Assembly: GCF_001015055.1 (NCBI RefSeq) | Contig: NZ_BBWZ01000011.1 | Span: 1-64,000, forward strand | Reading direction: 5' to 3' | Length of the DNA stretch: 64,000 nt | Source: Aneurinibacillus tyrosinisolvens | Lineage (GTDB): Bacteria; Bacillota; Bacilli; Aneurinibacillales; Aneurinibacillaceae | Part shown: positions 8,422-17,445 of the stretch, piece by piece | Position numbering within the stretch: position 1 is the first letter of the stretch | How the letters are laid out: the number at the start of each line of letters is the position of its first letter | Notes under the pieces: model-generated | The model's input: the letters and a program-made list of their open reading frames with translations, nothing else | Told to the model about the DNA's origin: nothing | The model's database searches: none | Made by a program: the position numbers and the translations under genes

Positions 8422-9378
8422 TTACAAAAGCGCAGTTAAAATGCGTTTCCAGTTGCCCCACAACCATTTATTCACCCTGTTTTCCCCGTACTCCTTCACG
8501 AGCGCTTCGCGCAGTTTAGTATACTCACGCTGGCTCGTTAAATCGATCATCGTCTCGTCAATCCCGTCGAAATCCGATCCGAACGCAAGGTGATCCTCCG
8601 CACCAAGAGATAAAAGGTGTTCAATATGGCGCAGGACGTCTGTTATATCAGTTTTGCTTTTTGCCGAAAGGAAATAAGGTACAAACGTCACCCCGATTAC
8701 GCCCCCTGCTTTTATAACTGCTTTTATTTGTTTATCGGTCAGATTGCGCAGATGATCGCATACGGCCCGGCAGTTTGAATGGCTGGCGATAAATGGCTGC
8801 CGGGTCAATTCAGCCAATTCCCAGAAACCTGGTTCCGCTAAATGCGAGACATCCAGTATGATCCCTAACCGATTCGCCTCTATAACAACCTGTTTTCCGA
8901 ATTGGGACAACCCTGCCGGATTGCTTTCACCTACCCCGTCAGCCGCCTCGTTGCGAAAATTCCATGTGAGCCCGATCGCGCGTACCCCGAGCTGATAAAG
9001 GATACGCAAATTAAGCAAAGACCCTTCGAGTGCGTCGGCCCCTTCTAATGTAAGAAGAGCCCCCTTCTTCCCGCCCTTTTCTACTTCCTCCAGGTCATGA
9101 GCCGTACGAATCGGTTTTATATACCGCTCATCCTTAATAATATGTTCATAGAACAAATCAATTATTTCCAGAGCGGCGGTAAACCGGCGAGAGCCTCTGA
9201 TCCGCTGTGGAAGATAGACAGCGCATGCTTGAACCGCCACACCTGCCGCTGCCATATTCGGCATGGTCACACGCAGCGAAGATTCCTTTTCGCTATAAAA
9301 AGAAGGAATCGTTTCATTCTTTTGCTGCGCCTCCCACATTTTATATAGAACATCACAGTGTCCATCAAAAATCTTCAT
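8422..9378 (-). CDS. Membrane dipeptidase family protein (peptidase M19)
   Basis: A 318-residue zinc dipeptidase of the renal dipeptidase family. Metal ligands are visible in FDGHCDVLY (His and Asp near the N-terminus), in TLEGAD (Glu), and in DVSHLA and ASHSNCRAVCDH (His). GSDFDGID near the C-terminus is also typical. Family members hydrolyse dipeptides, often with a D-residue. The start is the ATG behind GGAGGG; a 28-codon upstream extension runs through the spoVS terminator and is rejected. No signal peptide is visible, so it is probably cytoplasmic. It is probably transcribed on its own after the spoVS terminator. Confidence 0.9.
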   Translation of the reverse strand: MKIFDGHCDVLYKMWEAQQKNETIPSFYSEKESSLRVTMPNMAAAGVAVQACAVYLPQRIRGSRRFTAALEIIDLFYEHIIKDERYIKPIRTAHDLEEVEKGGKKGALLTLEGADALEGSLLNLRILYQLGVRAIGLTWNFRNEAADGVGESNPAGLSQFGKQVVIEANRLGIILDVSHLAEPGFWELAELTRQPFIASHSNCRAVCDHLRNLTDKQIKAVIKAGGVIGVTFVPYFLSAKSKTDITDVLRHIEHLLSLGAEDHLAFGSDFDGIDETMIDLTSQREYTKLREALVKEYGENRVNKWLWGNWKRILTALL

Positions 9379-9412
9379 CGTGCAGTCCCTCCTGGTTTCT
9401 ATATATCTAAAA

Positions 9413-9447
9413 CAAAAAGCCTGTTCATTCTTTTGAATAAACAGGCG
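9413..9447 (-). terminator. Terminator after spoVS
   Basis: Stem GCCTGTTTATTC/GAATGAACAGGC followed by T5 on the minus strand. Confidence 0.85.
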
Positions 9448-9494
9448 TAATTTGGTACCCACTATAAGAAGTACTCATTATTGAGAAGTTTCCG

Positions 9495-9755
9495 TTATCG
9501 AGGTTCAACAATCAGCTTAATAGCAGTACGCTCCTCGCCATCGATTTGAATGTCGGTAAAAGCAGGGACACAGATGAGATCAACGCCGCTGGGTGCAACA
9601 AATCCTCGTGCAATCGCTACAGCTTTAATCGCTTGGTTAAGCGCGCCCGCACCGATAGCTTGCAATTCGGCTGCACCACGTTCACGCAGAACGCCTGCAA
9701 GGGCACCAGCAACAGAGTTAGGGTTGGATTTTGCTGAAACTTTTAATACTTCCAT
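9495..9755 (-). CDS. spoVS: Stage V sporulation protein S
   Basis: An 86-residue protein almost identical in pattern to SpoVS: EVLKVSAKSNPNSVAGALAG, then GAGALNQAIKAVAIARG and PAFTDIQIDGEERTAIKL. SpoVS is a small Alba-like protein needed for late sporulation in B. subtilis. The start is the ATG behind AAGGAGGT. It lies downstream of ymdB, the B. subtilis order (rny-ymdB-spoVS), but has its own sigma-H-like promoter at 9801-9826 and its own terminator. Confidence 0.97.
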   Translation of the reverse strand: MEVLKVSAKSNPNSVAGALAGVLRERGAAELQAIGAGALNQAIKAVAIARGFVAPSGVDLICVPAFTDIQIDGEERTAIKLIVEPR

Positions 9756-9800
9756 CTTTAGTACCTCCTTAGATAGATAGATAATTACCACAATTACTCT

Positions 9801-9826
9801 ATTCAGCGATGGCTCAAATCATTCCT
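9801..9826 (-). promoter_or_regulatory. Sigma-H-like promoter of spoVS
   Basis: On the minus strand AGGAATG (9820-9826), a 14-bp spacer and TGAAT (9801-9805). This fits the sigma-H pattern (AGGAnnT-N14-HGAAT) with one mismatch. Sigma-H control of spoVS is known in B. subtilis, which supports the reading. Confidence 0.6.
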
Positions 9827-9875
9827 ACTATGTTATTTTATAATAAAAGAAAATTCAAAAAATTAAAACCTATTT

Positions 9876-10673
9876 TTATTCCATGAAAGGATGATCGTCG
9901 TCGATTACAATCCTTTGAATGGAGAGCGCGCGCCCGGTACCTTTTTCTATATCAATCATTACCCCGTTTAATTGGGGTTTAACCACGGCAACTTCGAAGC
10001 GAACGGGAAGCCCTGTGAGGAACTTCTTAATGACAGCTTCCCTTTCCATTCCAAGAATGCTGTCACGGGGACCGACCATCCCTACGTCTGTCAGGTAAGC
10101 CGTTCCACCGGGGAGAATCCGTTCGTCTGCCGTTTGCACGTGTGTGTGGGTTCCAACTACCGCACTCACTCTACCGTTCAAATACCAGGCTATTGCCTGC
10201 TTCTCTGAAGTAGCCTCAGCGTGCATATCCACAAAAATGTAAGGGGTACGCTTGCGAACTTGCTCCACAATCCGATCTGCGATCGTAAACGGGCAATCCG
10301 ACGGGGGAAGAAAGGTTCTCCCCTGAAGATTGATAATGGCCAGTTCCCCCCCGAGCATTCCTTTTAAAAATGTATAGCCTCTTCCGGGCACGCCTTCCGG
10401 ATAGTTAGCCGGCCTCACAATCAAAGCATCGTCATCAATAAAATCAAACACCTCTTTATTATCAAACGTATGATTGCCCAGCGTAATCGCTCCCGCCCCC
10501 CATTCATAAAACTGCTTCGCGATTTTCGGCGTAATTCCCCGCCCGTTAGCCGCATTCTCTCCATTGACAACCGTAAAGTGGGGGTTATATTTACTTTTGA
10601 GGCGGGGGAGCAGTTCCTGGAGCATGTCTCTTCCTGGAGAACCGACAACGTCTCCGATAAATAGCAATCTCAT
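9876..10673 (-). CDS. ymdB: YmdB metallophosphoesterase (2',3'-cyclic nucleotide phosphodiesterase)
   Basis: A 265-residue calcineurin-like phosphoesterase of the TIGR00282/YmdB family. Metal-site segments are FIGDVVGSPGR (Asp8), VVNGENAANGRG (Asn/Glu), TLGNHTFDNKE (Asn and His) and VDMHAEATSEK with VVGTHTHVQTAD. In B. subtilis YmdB influences biofilm versus motility decisions and has cAMP phosphodiesterase activity. It lies downstream of rny, with a hairpin between them. The start ATG follows AAGGTGA. Length is normal for the family. Confidence 0.95.
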   Translation of the reverse strand: MRLLFIGDVVGSPGRDMLQELLPRLKSKYNPHFTVVNGENAANGRGITPKIAKQFYEWGAGAITLGNHTFDNKEVFDFIDDDALIVRPANYPEGVPGRGYTFLKGMLGGELAIINLQGRTFLPPSDCPFTIADRIVEQVRKRTPYIFVDMHAEATSEKQAIAWYLNGRVSAVVGTHTHVQTADERILPGGTAYLTDVGMVGPRDSILGMEREAVIKKFLTGLPVRFEVAVVKPQLNGVMIDIEKGTGRALSIQRIVIDDDHPFME

Positions 10674-10737
10674 GTTATCTTCACCTTTCGTTTGTTCATT
10701 TTTTATGTAGTTTTACCAGTATGCCTTAAAGGAACAC

Positions 10738-10772
10738 AAAAGCTTCCCCCAATTCCACGGAGAAGCTTTTGA
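10738..10772 (-). terminator. Hairpin between rny and ymdB
   Basis: Stem CAAAAGCTTC/GAAGCTTTTG with a short T-tract on the minus strand. It may end part of the rny transcripts; the T-run is short, so read-through into ymdB is plausible. Confidence 0.6.
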
Positions 10773-10777
10773 TTTCG

Positions 10778-12325
10778 TTACTTCGCATATTCAACTGCTC
10801 TTGTCTCCCGGATAACCGTGACTTTGATATGTCCGGGATAGTCGAGCTCGCTTTCGATTTTTTTCGTGATTTCACGGGCCAGACTGTGTGCTTCTGTGTC
10901 ACCAATCTGATCCGGTTTCACCATAATCCGCACTTCGCGTCCTGCTTGAATCGCATATGATTTCTCTACGCCTTCGAACGACTCCGAGATTTCTTCCAGC
11001 TTCTCAAGGCGGCGGATGTACGTTTCCAGTGTTTCACGGCGTGCCCCAGGTCGTGCGGCAGACAGCGCATCCGCTGCAGCTACAAGCATCGCAATTACAG
11101 ATGTCGGCTCGCAGTCCCCATGATGCGAGGCAATTCCGTTGATTACAACCGGATGTTCTTTGTATTTTTTCGCTAATTCTACCCCAATTTCAACGTGGGA
11201 ACCTTCCACCTCATGGTCAATCGCTTTACCGATATCATGCAGCAATCCCGCGCGCTTGGCAAGCAGTTGCTCCTCTCCCAGCTCGGCAGCCATAAGCCCG
11301 CAGAGGTGAGATACTTCAATGGAATGCTTAAGCACGTTCTGCCCATAACTTGTACGGTACTTCAATCGGCCTAAAATTTTAATAAGATCAGGGTGCAATC
11401 CATGGATGCCTGTCTCGAATGTTGCCTGCTCCCCGTATTCACGAATACGTTCGTCCACTTCGCGGCGAGCCTTATCTACCATTTCTTCAATTCTTGCAGG
11501 ATGGATTCGTCCATCCGCAACAAGCTTCTCCAGTGCGGTCCGTGCAATTTCACGACGGACGGGATCGAAACCGGATAGGATAACAGCTTCCGGAGTATCA
11601 TCAATGATTAAGTCGATACCTGTCAACGTCTCAAGCGCGCGAATGTTCCTTCCTTCACGGCCGATAATTCGGCCCTTCATTTCGTCATTTGGAAGAGCTA
11701 CTACAGATACCGTTGTCTCGGCTACATGATCGGCCGCACAACGCTGAATCGCAGTGGTAATGATTTCACGGGCTTTCTTCTCCGCGTCCTCCTTGGCCTG
11801 CTGTTCAATTTCTTTAGCAAGCATCGCGGCTTCATGACGTGCTTCAGACTCAACTCTATCGAGAATAATTTGTCGCGCTTCGTCTCTTGTAAGACTTGAA
11901 ATACGCTCCAACTCCGTCTGATGAGACTTAAGGAGTTCTTCAGCCTGAACTTGCATTTGACCTATCACTTGTTCACGATTGGTAAGCTCCACTTCCTTGC
12001 GCTCGTATGATTCCATTTTCCGGTCGAGAGATTCTTCCTTCTGAAGCACACGCTTCTCCAGGCGCTGAATCTCATTTCGCCGTTCGCGTAATTCTTTCTC
12101 GGCATCCGTTCTCAGCTTATACACTTCGTCCTTGGCTTCAAGAACCCTTTCCTTCTTAAGTGCTTCCGCTTCTTTCTCGGCATTATCAACAATTTGCCGT
12201 GCTGCTTCCTCAGCACTGGAAATTTTCGCTTCTGCCAATGATTTACGAACAAAATAACCAATCAGGGATCCGACCACCAGAGATGCAAGTATAACAAGAA
12301 TGGCAGGTACTAAAGTAAGTGTCAT
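10778..12325 (-). CDS. rny: Ribonuclease Y
   Basis: A 515-residue endoribonuclease that starts decay of many mRNAs. Order: one N-terminal membrane helix (about 5-25), a long Glu/Lys/Arg-rich coiled coil (about 30-200), a KH domain (about 205-270, [15 protein letters not shown]) and an HD domain ([12 protein letters not shown] around 340). It is anchored at the membrane. The start ATG follows GGAGGTGACAG. The RicA gene upstream in the window (1067) encodes a known partner. The promoter is at 12518-12546. Confidence 0.97.
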   Translation of the reverse strand: MTLTLVPAILVILASLVVGSLIGYFVRKSLAEAKISSAEEAARQIVDNAEKEAEALKKERVLEAKDEVYKLRTDAEKELRERRNEIQRLEKRVLQKEESLDRKMESYERKEVELTNREQVIGQMQVQAEELLKSHQTELERISSLTRDEARQIILDRVESEARHEAAMLAKEIEQQAKEDAEKKAREIITTAIQRCAADHVAETTVSVVALPNDEMKGRIIGREGRNIRALETLTGIDLIIDDTPEAVILSGFDPVRREIARTALEKLVADGRIHPARIEEMVDKARREVDERIREYGEQATFETGIHGLHPDLIKILGRLKYRTSYGQNVLKHSIEVSHLCGLMAAELGEEQLLAKRAGLLHDIGKAIDHEVEGSHVEIGVELAKKYKEHPVVINGIASHHGDCEPTSVIAMLVAAADALSAARPGARRETLETYIRRLEKLEEISESFEGVEKSYAIQAGREVRIMVKPDQIGDTEAHSLAREITKKIESELDYPGHIKVTVIRETRAVEYAK

Positions 12326-12517
12326 TTTCTGTCACCTCCTTGCATCTGAGGTTGTTTTCATTTGTTTCTGTTTCATTTACAGTTACAGGTTTAAGTAAAG
12401 GATGAGATCGCATTGCTTGATCTCAGTAAAATCATACAAAACCTTGTATATTCCAAAAATCGGGGCTAAGCGAAAAAAATAGAGTACCGCGATTCAAAAA
12501 TTGGAATACACAAATTC

Positions 12518-12546
12518 ATTTTGCCATCATACATCAAGAATGTCAA
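12518..12546 (-). promoter_or_regulatory. Probable rny promoter
   Basis: On the minus strand TTGACA (12541-12546), a 17-bp spacer and CAAAAT (12518-12523), about 190 bp before the rny ATG. The long A/T-rich leader between them holds no other gene. Confidence 0.6.
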
Positions 12547-12580
12547 GAATGGGCAGTGATGTCACTCTCTGTAGCTCTCC

Positions 12581-13249
12581 TTATTCCTGCACTTCGCCTT
12601 CCACAATATCCTTTCGTATTTCCTCAAGCACACGGGCAATAAGTTCAAGTGTAAAGCCTCTCCGCTGTAAAAACGGCCCGACTTTATTTCTCATCTCCTG
12701 ATAGCTGGAGAATCGAACGGCGGCATATTTTTTCTGTGCGATATGCAGACAGGCCTGCCATTCGTCCTCCTGCTCAATGCCGTTCATGGCATGCTCAATC
12801 GTCTGGTTGTTTATCCCGCGGTTCCTAAGCTCCTGACGCAACAAATTGCGCCCGCGCGGTTTCAGCCGCAGCCGCTCCTCGATCCATTGCCTTGCATATG
12901 CGCCATCATCCAAGTATTTTTTTTCGATAAATTCCGCTGTCACATCACTGCACACATGCTCGGGAAATCCTTTTTGCAAGAGGTATTGACGCACTTCTTC
13001 GGCCGTGCGCGGCCGGTAACCTAGATAGCGAAGCCCGTACTGTTCGGCTCGGTTTTTCTCCTCCGCCTGCAGAATGTCCGCCATCTCTTCTGCATCAAGC
13101 TGACGCCCTTTTGTAAGGCGGTATTTAATGAGTACATCTTCGTGCAGGGCGAAGCTGAATTCCTCATCGATATATACGTTAATTCGGCCCTTGTTTTTTT
13201 TCTGTCTCTCCAGCCGTGTGATAATAGAGGATGGCTTGTCCTTTTCCAT
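12581..13249 (-). CDS. recX: Recombination regulator RecX
   Basis: A 222-residue RecX protein that binds RecA filaments and modulates recombination. Typical pieces are the N-terminal VYIDEEFSFAL, the helical repeats GLRYLGYRPRTAEEVRQYL and IEKKYLDDGAYARQWIEER, and the C-terminal AAVRFSSYQEMRNKVGPFLQRRGF. It lies 68 bp downstream of recA, behind a terminator, so it is probably expressed by read-through or from its own weak promoter. The start ATG follows GGAGGAGAAGG. Confidence 0.93.
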   Translation of the reverse strand: MEKDKPSSIITRLERQKKNKGRINVYIDEEFSFALHEDVLIKYRLTKGRQLDAEEMADILQAEEKNRAEQYGLRYLGYRPRTAEEVRQYLLQKGFPEHVCSDVTAEFIEKKYLDDGAYARQWIEERLRLKPRGRNLLRQELRNRGINNQTIEHAMNGIEQEDEWQACLHIAQKKYAAVRFSSYQEMRNKVGPFLQRRGFTLELIARVLEEIRKDIVEGEVQE

Positions 13250-13274
13250 GCCTTCTCCTCCTTCCCTGAATATA

Positions 13275-13309
13275 TTAAAAAAGAAGCACCTATTTTAGGA
13301 TGCTTCTTT
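13275..13309 (-). terminator. Terminator after recA
   Basis: Stem GAAGCA(T)CC/GG(T)GCTTC followed by T6 on the minus strand, between recA and recX. Confidence 0.8.
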
Positions 13310-13316
13310 CTGTTGG

Positions 13317-14378
13317 TTATTCAAAATCAAGAGCGAGCGCTTCATCCTTATTATCATTTTCAGCAGGGGGAAGCTGCGCGACCTTATCCAAATCATAGTG
13401 GTCGCGGATTTTAATCTCAATCTCACGGGCAATATCAGGGTTTTCCTTCAAAAACTGCTTGGAATTCTCCCGGCCCTGGCCAAGGCGCTCTTCATTATAA
13501 GAGTACCAGGCACCGCTCTTGTTAACGATATCAAGGTCTGTACCGATATCAAGCAAGCTGCCTTCGCGGGAAATGCCCTCTCCGTACATAATGTCAACTT
13601 CAGACACTTTGAAAGGAGGCGCAACTTTATTTTTAACAACTTTAATTTTTGTCCGGTTCCCGACCATGTCATTTCCTTGCTTCAAGGTTTCAATTCGGCG
13701 AACGTCAAGGCGAACGCTGGAATAGAACTTAAGAGCACGTCCACCTGGGGTTGTTTCCGGATTTCCGAACATGACCCCTACTTTTTCACGAAGCTGGTTA
13801 ATAAAGACAGCAATCGTTTTTGACTTGTTGATAGCACCTGCAAGTTTACGAAGTGCCTGGGACATGAGACGAGCTTGAAGACCTACATGAGAGTCTCCCA
13901 TTTCCCCTTCAATTTCCGCCTTCGGAACGAGGGCAGCTACGGAGTCGATAACGATGATATCAACTGCCCCGGAGCGAACGAGTGCTTCCGCTATTTCAAG
14001 CGCCTGTTCACCTGTATCCGGCTGTGAAAGAAGCAAGTCATCGATATTTACGCCGAGCTTACCCGCATATACAGGATCGAGAGCGTGTTCCGCGTCAATG
14101 AAAGCAGCCGTGCCGCCTGTCTTCTGAACTTCCGCGATAGCATGCAGAGCAACCGTCGTTTTACCGGAAGATTCAGGACCGTATATTTCAATAATTCGAC
14201 CGCGCGGGTATCCGCCAATACCGAGTGCGATATCAAGCGCAATCGAACCGCTGGATACTGTGGAAACCTGGTGCGTAGCGGCCATCTCACCCAATTTCAT
14301 AATCGAACCTTTACCAAATTGTTTTTCTATCTGGCGTAACGCCATATCTAAAGCTGCTTTGCGATCGGACAAAGCCAT
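13317..14378 (-). CDS. recA: Recombinase A
   Basis: A 353-residue RecA, the strand-exchange ATPase and LexA co-protease. Walker A is GPESSGKT (about 67-74); Walker B is [27 protein letters not shown] is the conserved L2/C-terminal part. The start is the ATG in GGGAGCGATGGCT; an in-frame TTG four codons earlier is rejected because it lacks a ribosome site and family members begin at [10 protein letters not shown]. The promoter and LexA box are at 14439-14491. Divergent from bioY. Confidence 0.99.
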   Translation of the reverse strand: MALSDRKAALDMALRQIEKQFGKGSIMKLGEMAATHQVSTVSSGSIALDIALGIGGYPRGRIIEIYGPESSGKTTVALHAIAEVQKTGGTAAFIDAEHALDPVYAGKLGVNIDDLLLSQPDTGEQALEIAEALVRSGAVDIIVIDSVAALVPKAEIEGEMGDSHVGLQARLMSQALRKLAGAINKSKTIAVFINQLREKVGVMFGNPETTPGGRALKFYSSVRLDVRRIETLKQGNDMVGNRTKIKVVKNKVAPPFKVSEVDIMYGEGISREGSLLDIGTDLDIVNKSGAWYSYNEERLGQGRENSKQFLKENPDIAREIEIKIRDHYDLDKVAQLPPAENDNKDEALALDFE

Positions 14379-14438
14379 CGCTCCCTTCAATATATCTATA
14401 ATTAAAAAATCATTGTCTCCTCGGTTAACCTAATATAT

Positions 14439-14467
14439 ATTTTACCTCTTTTTCACGCGTTTGCCAA
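14439..14467 (-). promoter_or_regulatory. recA promoter
   Basis: On the minus strand TTGGCA (14462-14467), a 17-bp spacer and TAAAAT (14439-14444), about 65 bp before the recA ATG. Confidence 0.7.
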
Positions 14468-14477
14468 GCACTTTTAA

Positions 14478-14491
14478 CGAACATTTATTCG
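14478..14491. promoter_or_regulatory. LexA (DinR) box upstream of recA
   Basis: CGAATAAATGTTCG on the minus strand matches the Gram-positive SOS box CGAACRNRYGTTYG with a single half-site deviation (CGAAT for CGAAC). It sits 10 bp upstream of the recA -35 element. LexA control of recA is well established in Bacillus. Confidence 0.8.
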
Positions 14492-14553
14492 CTTTTCGAT
14501 AAATATTTCACTAATTTTTTCCATTTAAATGTTAACTTTATTTTTTTTATAAG

Positions 14554-14581
14554 TTGACAATTCGGTTGTTCATTTTATAAT
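14554..14581 (+). promoter_or_regulatory. Promoter of the bioYDA operon
   Basis: TTGACA (14554-14559), a 16-bp spacer and TATAAT (14576-14581): a near-consensus sigma-A promoter directly upstream of the BirA operator. Confidence 0.8.
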
Positions 14582-14586
14582 CTGAT

Positions 14587-14622
14587 AATTGTATACATTC
14601 GTCTTTGTATTTGTTAACAATT
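14587..14622. promoter_or_regulatory. BirA operator of the biotin operon
   Basis: Inverted repeat AATTGTATAC-N16-GTTAACAATT, the arrangement of BirA biotin-operon operators in Bacillota. It starts 6 bp after the -10 box, so bound BirA-biotinyl-AMP should block transcription start. The left half deviates (GTATAC for GTTAAC). A BirA with an N-terminal helix-turn-helix is encoded at 52696-53673. Confidence 0.85.
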
Positions 14623-14642
14623 GAGAAGGAGTTGAGAGTCAT

Positions 14643-15230
14643 ATGATAACAAAACGAAGAATGTCAACCGCAGGCCTGACCCTCGTCGCTATGTTTAGCG
14701 CCTTAACTGCCCTCGGTGCTTTCATCCGCATTCCAGTGCCTGTAGTCCCCTTTACCCTGCAGATTTTGTTCGTTTATTTTGCAGGTTCCCTGCTGGGCTG
14801 CCGGCTCGGCGCTGCTAGCCAGCTCGTCTACCTGGCTGTTGGCCTGGCCGGTGTTCCTGTATTTACTGAAGGCGGGGGTGTCGGCTATATTCTAAAGCCA
14901 ACCTTCGGCTACCTTCTTGGGTTCGTGCTTGCTGCCTACGCTATCGGCCGTCTCATTGAGAAAAAGGAAAATCCTCAGCTGCGCGACTTTACGATTGCCC
15001 ACTTTTTCGGCCTCTTCATCGTTTATGTCTGTGGCACACTTTATTTGTACATTGCCATGAATTTTATCGCAGGTACAGCCTTCTCCTTGTGGAATACGTT
15101 TCTTTACGGTTTCCTGTTGGCCGTCCCCGGTGACATCGTGCTTTGCATTGCTGCTTCTGTGATTGGCGTTAAAGTATTTAAACAAATCAGCCCACTTAGA
15201 CGAAGAATCGTAAAGGATGTGAAAGCATGA
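14643..15230 (+). CDS. bioY: Biotin transporter BioY
   Basis: A 195-residue integral membrane S-component that binds and imports biotin, alone or with a shared ECF module. About six hydrophobic segments are visible (for example 8-30, 36-58, 80-100, 115-137, 150-172). The family motif PVPVVPFTLQ (residues about 31-40) and GGGVGYILKPTFGYLLGF are present. First gene of bioY-bioD-bioA under the BirA operator; it overlaps bioD by 4 bases (ATGA). Ribosome site AAGGAG is 11 bases upstream of the ATG. Confidence 0.95.
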   Translation: MITKRRMSTAGLTLVAMFSALTALGAFIRIPVPVVPFTLQILFVYFAGSLLGCRLGAASQLVYLAVGLAGVPVFTEGGGVGYILKPTFGYLLGFVLAAYAIGRLIEKKENPQLRDFTIAHFFGLFIVYVCGTLYLYIAMNFIAGTAFSLWNTFLYGFLLAVPGDIVLCIAASVIGVKVFKQISPLRRRIVKDVKA

Positions 15231-15988
15231 AAACAGGTAAAACTTTTTTTATTACCGGAACAGATACAGGGATAGGCAAAACGATGGCAACCGGTTGTTT
15301 AACAGCACTTTTACTTGCTCAAGGTTACCGCGCGGTTCCATACAAACCTGTGCAGAGCGGAGGCATTTGGGAAGATGCAAAGCTTATTGCTGAAGATGTC
15401 GCTTTCTATCGTGCCGTTTCTTCGCTGGCCTATGAACAGGACCAGCTCTGTACTTACTGTATGGAGCCTGCTGTCTCGCCGCACCTCGCTGCCCAGCAGA
15501 CCGGAACATCGATTGATCCTGCCCGTATCTCTGAACAACTCGATATGCTGCGGGAAGAAAATGAACTCGTTCTAGTTGAAGGCGCGGGCGGTCTGGCCGT
15601 TCCGTTGTCCTCAGACGATATGTCTGTATATATGACAATAGATTTACTTAAAGAATTAAGGCTGCCGCTTCTTCTCGTTACACATCCGGGCCTTGGCACC
15701 ATTAACCATACGGTACTGACCGCGGCGTATGCGCAGCTTCATGGCATTCCGGTACTCGGCCTTCTCATTAACCGCTTTCCTGGTGAACCAAACGAAATGG
15801 AACAGGATAACTTTTCTATGCTGGTACGCTTAACCGGCCTTCCGGTTGTCGGGACACTTCCGATTCTGGCAGAACCAACCGCCCATGCAGTGCGCGCGGC
15901 TCTGCCGGCGATAGAAAAGACCGTCAATGTAAACTTGCTGCTTCAACGGTTAGAAGAAGCACAAAACACGTGGATACATACAACATAA
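15227..15988 (+). CDS. bioD: Dethiobiotin synthetase
   Basis: A 253-residue BioD that closes the ureido ring of dethiobiotin from DAPA, CO2 and ATP. The P-loop is GTDTGIGKT (11-19). The substrate-site segments YKPVQSGG (about 38) and VEGAGGLAVPLS (about 117-128) are present. It overlaps bioY and is followed 16 bp later by bioA, so translation is probably coupled. No bioB, bioF or bioW is in this cluster; the final and early steps must be encoded elsewhere. Confidence 0.96.
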   Translation: MKTGKTFFITGTDTGIGKTMATGCLTALLLAQGYRAVPYKPVQSGGIWEDAKLIAEDVAFYRAVSSLAYEQDQLCTYCMEPAVSPHLAAQQTGTSIDPARISEQLDMLREENELVLVEGAGGLAVPLSSDDMSVYMTIDLLKELRLPLLLVTHPGLGTINHTVLTAAYAQLHGIPVLGLLINRFPGEPNEMEQDNFSMLVRLTGLPVVGTLPILAEPTAHAVRAALPAIEKTVNVNLLLQRLEEAQNTWIHTT

Positions 15989-16004
15989 TTCGGAGGGGAT
16001 TGCG

Positions 16005-17381
16005 ATGAATGATTGGGCTGCAAATCTTGAAGCATGGGACAAACAATATGTGTGGCACCCTTTTACCCAGATGAAAGCATACCGCGGGGAAAAACCGCTT
16101 ATTATCGAACGCGGCGAGGGCAGCTATTTATATGACGTGGAAGGTAACAAGTATTTGGATGGCTACTCCTCACTCTGGGTTAACGTGCATGGCCACAGCC
16201 ATCCAAAGCTCAATGCCGCACTCACGGAGCAGGCGAAAAAAATTGCGCATTCTACTCTGCTTGGCGCCGCCAATGTCCCTTCTATCCTGCTGGCCAAAAA
16301 GCTGGTTGAAATTACGCCGGAAGGACTGAACAAAGTGTTCTACTCCGACTCCGGCTCTACCTCAGTTGAAATCGCGCTGAAAATGGCGTACCAATACTGG
16401 AAGCTGAAAGACCCTGTTCGCTATGCGGCGAAAAACAAGTTTATTTCTTTAGATGAGGCGTATCATGGGGATACGATCGGCTCCGTTAGCGTCGGAGGCA
16501 TGGATACCTTCCATAAAATATTCAAGCCGCTCCTGTTCGAACGCCTCGCAGTGCCAGCACCATACACGTACCGGATGACAGAGGACAACGATGAGGAAAT
16601 GTGCCGAAAAACATGCCTGCAGGCGCTGGAGCAGTTGCTCCAGGAACGCCATGCGGAGATAGCCGGACTCATTATCGAACCACTCGTCCAGGGTGCAGCG
16701 GGGATGATTACAGCACCAGGGGGCTTTCTGCGCGGCGTGCGCGAGCTGTGCACAAAATACAACGTACTATTGATTGCCGATGAAGTTGCGGTCGGCTTCG
16801 GACGCACCGGTACGCTATTTGCCTGCGAGCAGGAAAATGTAACCCCTGATTTCCTCTGTGTTGCTAAAGGGCTGACCGCAGGCTACCTGCCTCTGGCGGC
16901 CACGCTCACCTGCGAAGAAGTTTTTGAGGCTTTTCTTGGGGAACCGGAAGAGGTGCGCACTTTTTTCCACGGGCATACGTATACCGGAAATCAATTGGCC
17001 TGCGCCGTCGCCTTGAAAAATATCGAACTGCTAGAGCAGGACGCCTTGATCGCCTTTCTGCCCGAAAAAATCGCGTTTCTCGAGCAGCGGCTGGCCGCTT
17101 TTCGCGACCTGCCCTATGTAGGGGATGTGCGGCAGCGCGGTATGATGGCAGGCATTGAACTGGTAACGGATAAAGAAAGCAAAGCGACATTCCCGGCACA
17201 CGAGCAGGTAGAGCACCGCGTGATTCTCCACGCCCGCAGGCACGGCGCGATTATCCGCCCGCTTGGTCCGGTTATCGTCCTTATGCCCATTCTGTCGATG
17301 AGCATAGATGAACTAAGCAGTTTGCTGGATATTACGTACGATGCGGTCCGGTCCGTAACGGAACAAGCGTACATAAAATAG
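16005..17381 (+). CDS. bioA: Adenosylmethionine-8-amino-7-oxononanoate aminotransferase
   Basis: A 458-residue class III PLP aminotransferase that makes DAPA (7,8-diaminononanoate), the BioD substrate. The N-terminal VWHPFTQM is diagnostic of BioA; DEVAVGFGRTG holds the PLP-binding Asp, and Lys288 in VAKGLTAGYLPLA is the Schiff-base lysine. GHTYTGNQLAC is also typical. Last gene of the bio operon; ATG follows GGAGGGGATTGCG. A terminator follows at once. Confidence 0.97.
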   Translation: MNDWAANLEAWDKQYVWHPFTQMKAYRGEKPLIIERGEGSYLYDVEGNKYLDGYSSLWVNVHGHSHPKLNAALTEQAKKIAHSTLLGAANVPSILLAKKLVEITPEGLNKVFYSDSGSTSVEIALKMAYQYWKLKDPVRYAAKNKFISLDEAYHGDTIGSVSVGGMDTFHKIFKPLLFERLAVPAPYTYRMTEDNDEEMCRKTCLQALEQLLQERHAEIAGLIIEPLVQGAAGMITAPGGFLRGVRELCTKYNVLLIADEVAVGFGRTGTLFACEQENVTPDFLCVAKGLTAGYLPLAATLTCEEVFEAFLGEPEEVRTFFHGHTYTGNQLACAVALKNIELLEQDALIAFLPEKIAFLEQRLAAFRDLPYVGDVRQRGMMAGIELVTDKESKATFPAHEQVEHRVILHARRHGAIIRPLGPVIVLMPILSMSIDELSSLLDITYDAVRSVTEQAYIK

Positions 17382-17396
17382 AAACTTACACTATAC

Positions 17397-17438
17397 AGAA
17401 AAACCCTTTCGTCCATTTCTGGCGAAAGGGTTTTTCTG
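17397..17438. terminator. Bidirectional terminator between bioA and the DEAD-box helicase
   Basis: Stem AGAAAAACCCTTTCG/CGAAAGGGTTTTTCT serves the two convergent genes: T5 follows the stem on the plus strand and T5 on the minus strand. Confidence 0.9.
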
Positions 17439-17445
17439 CGCCTGT

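Noticed and set aside
14423-14430. GGTTAACC in the recA leader as a second BirA half-site
   Set aside because: It is isolated, without a partner at the right spacing, and belongs to the recA transcript.
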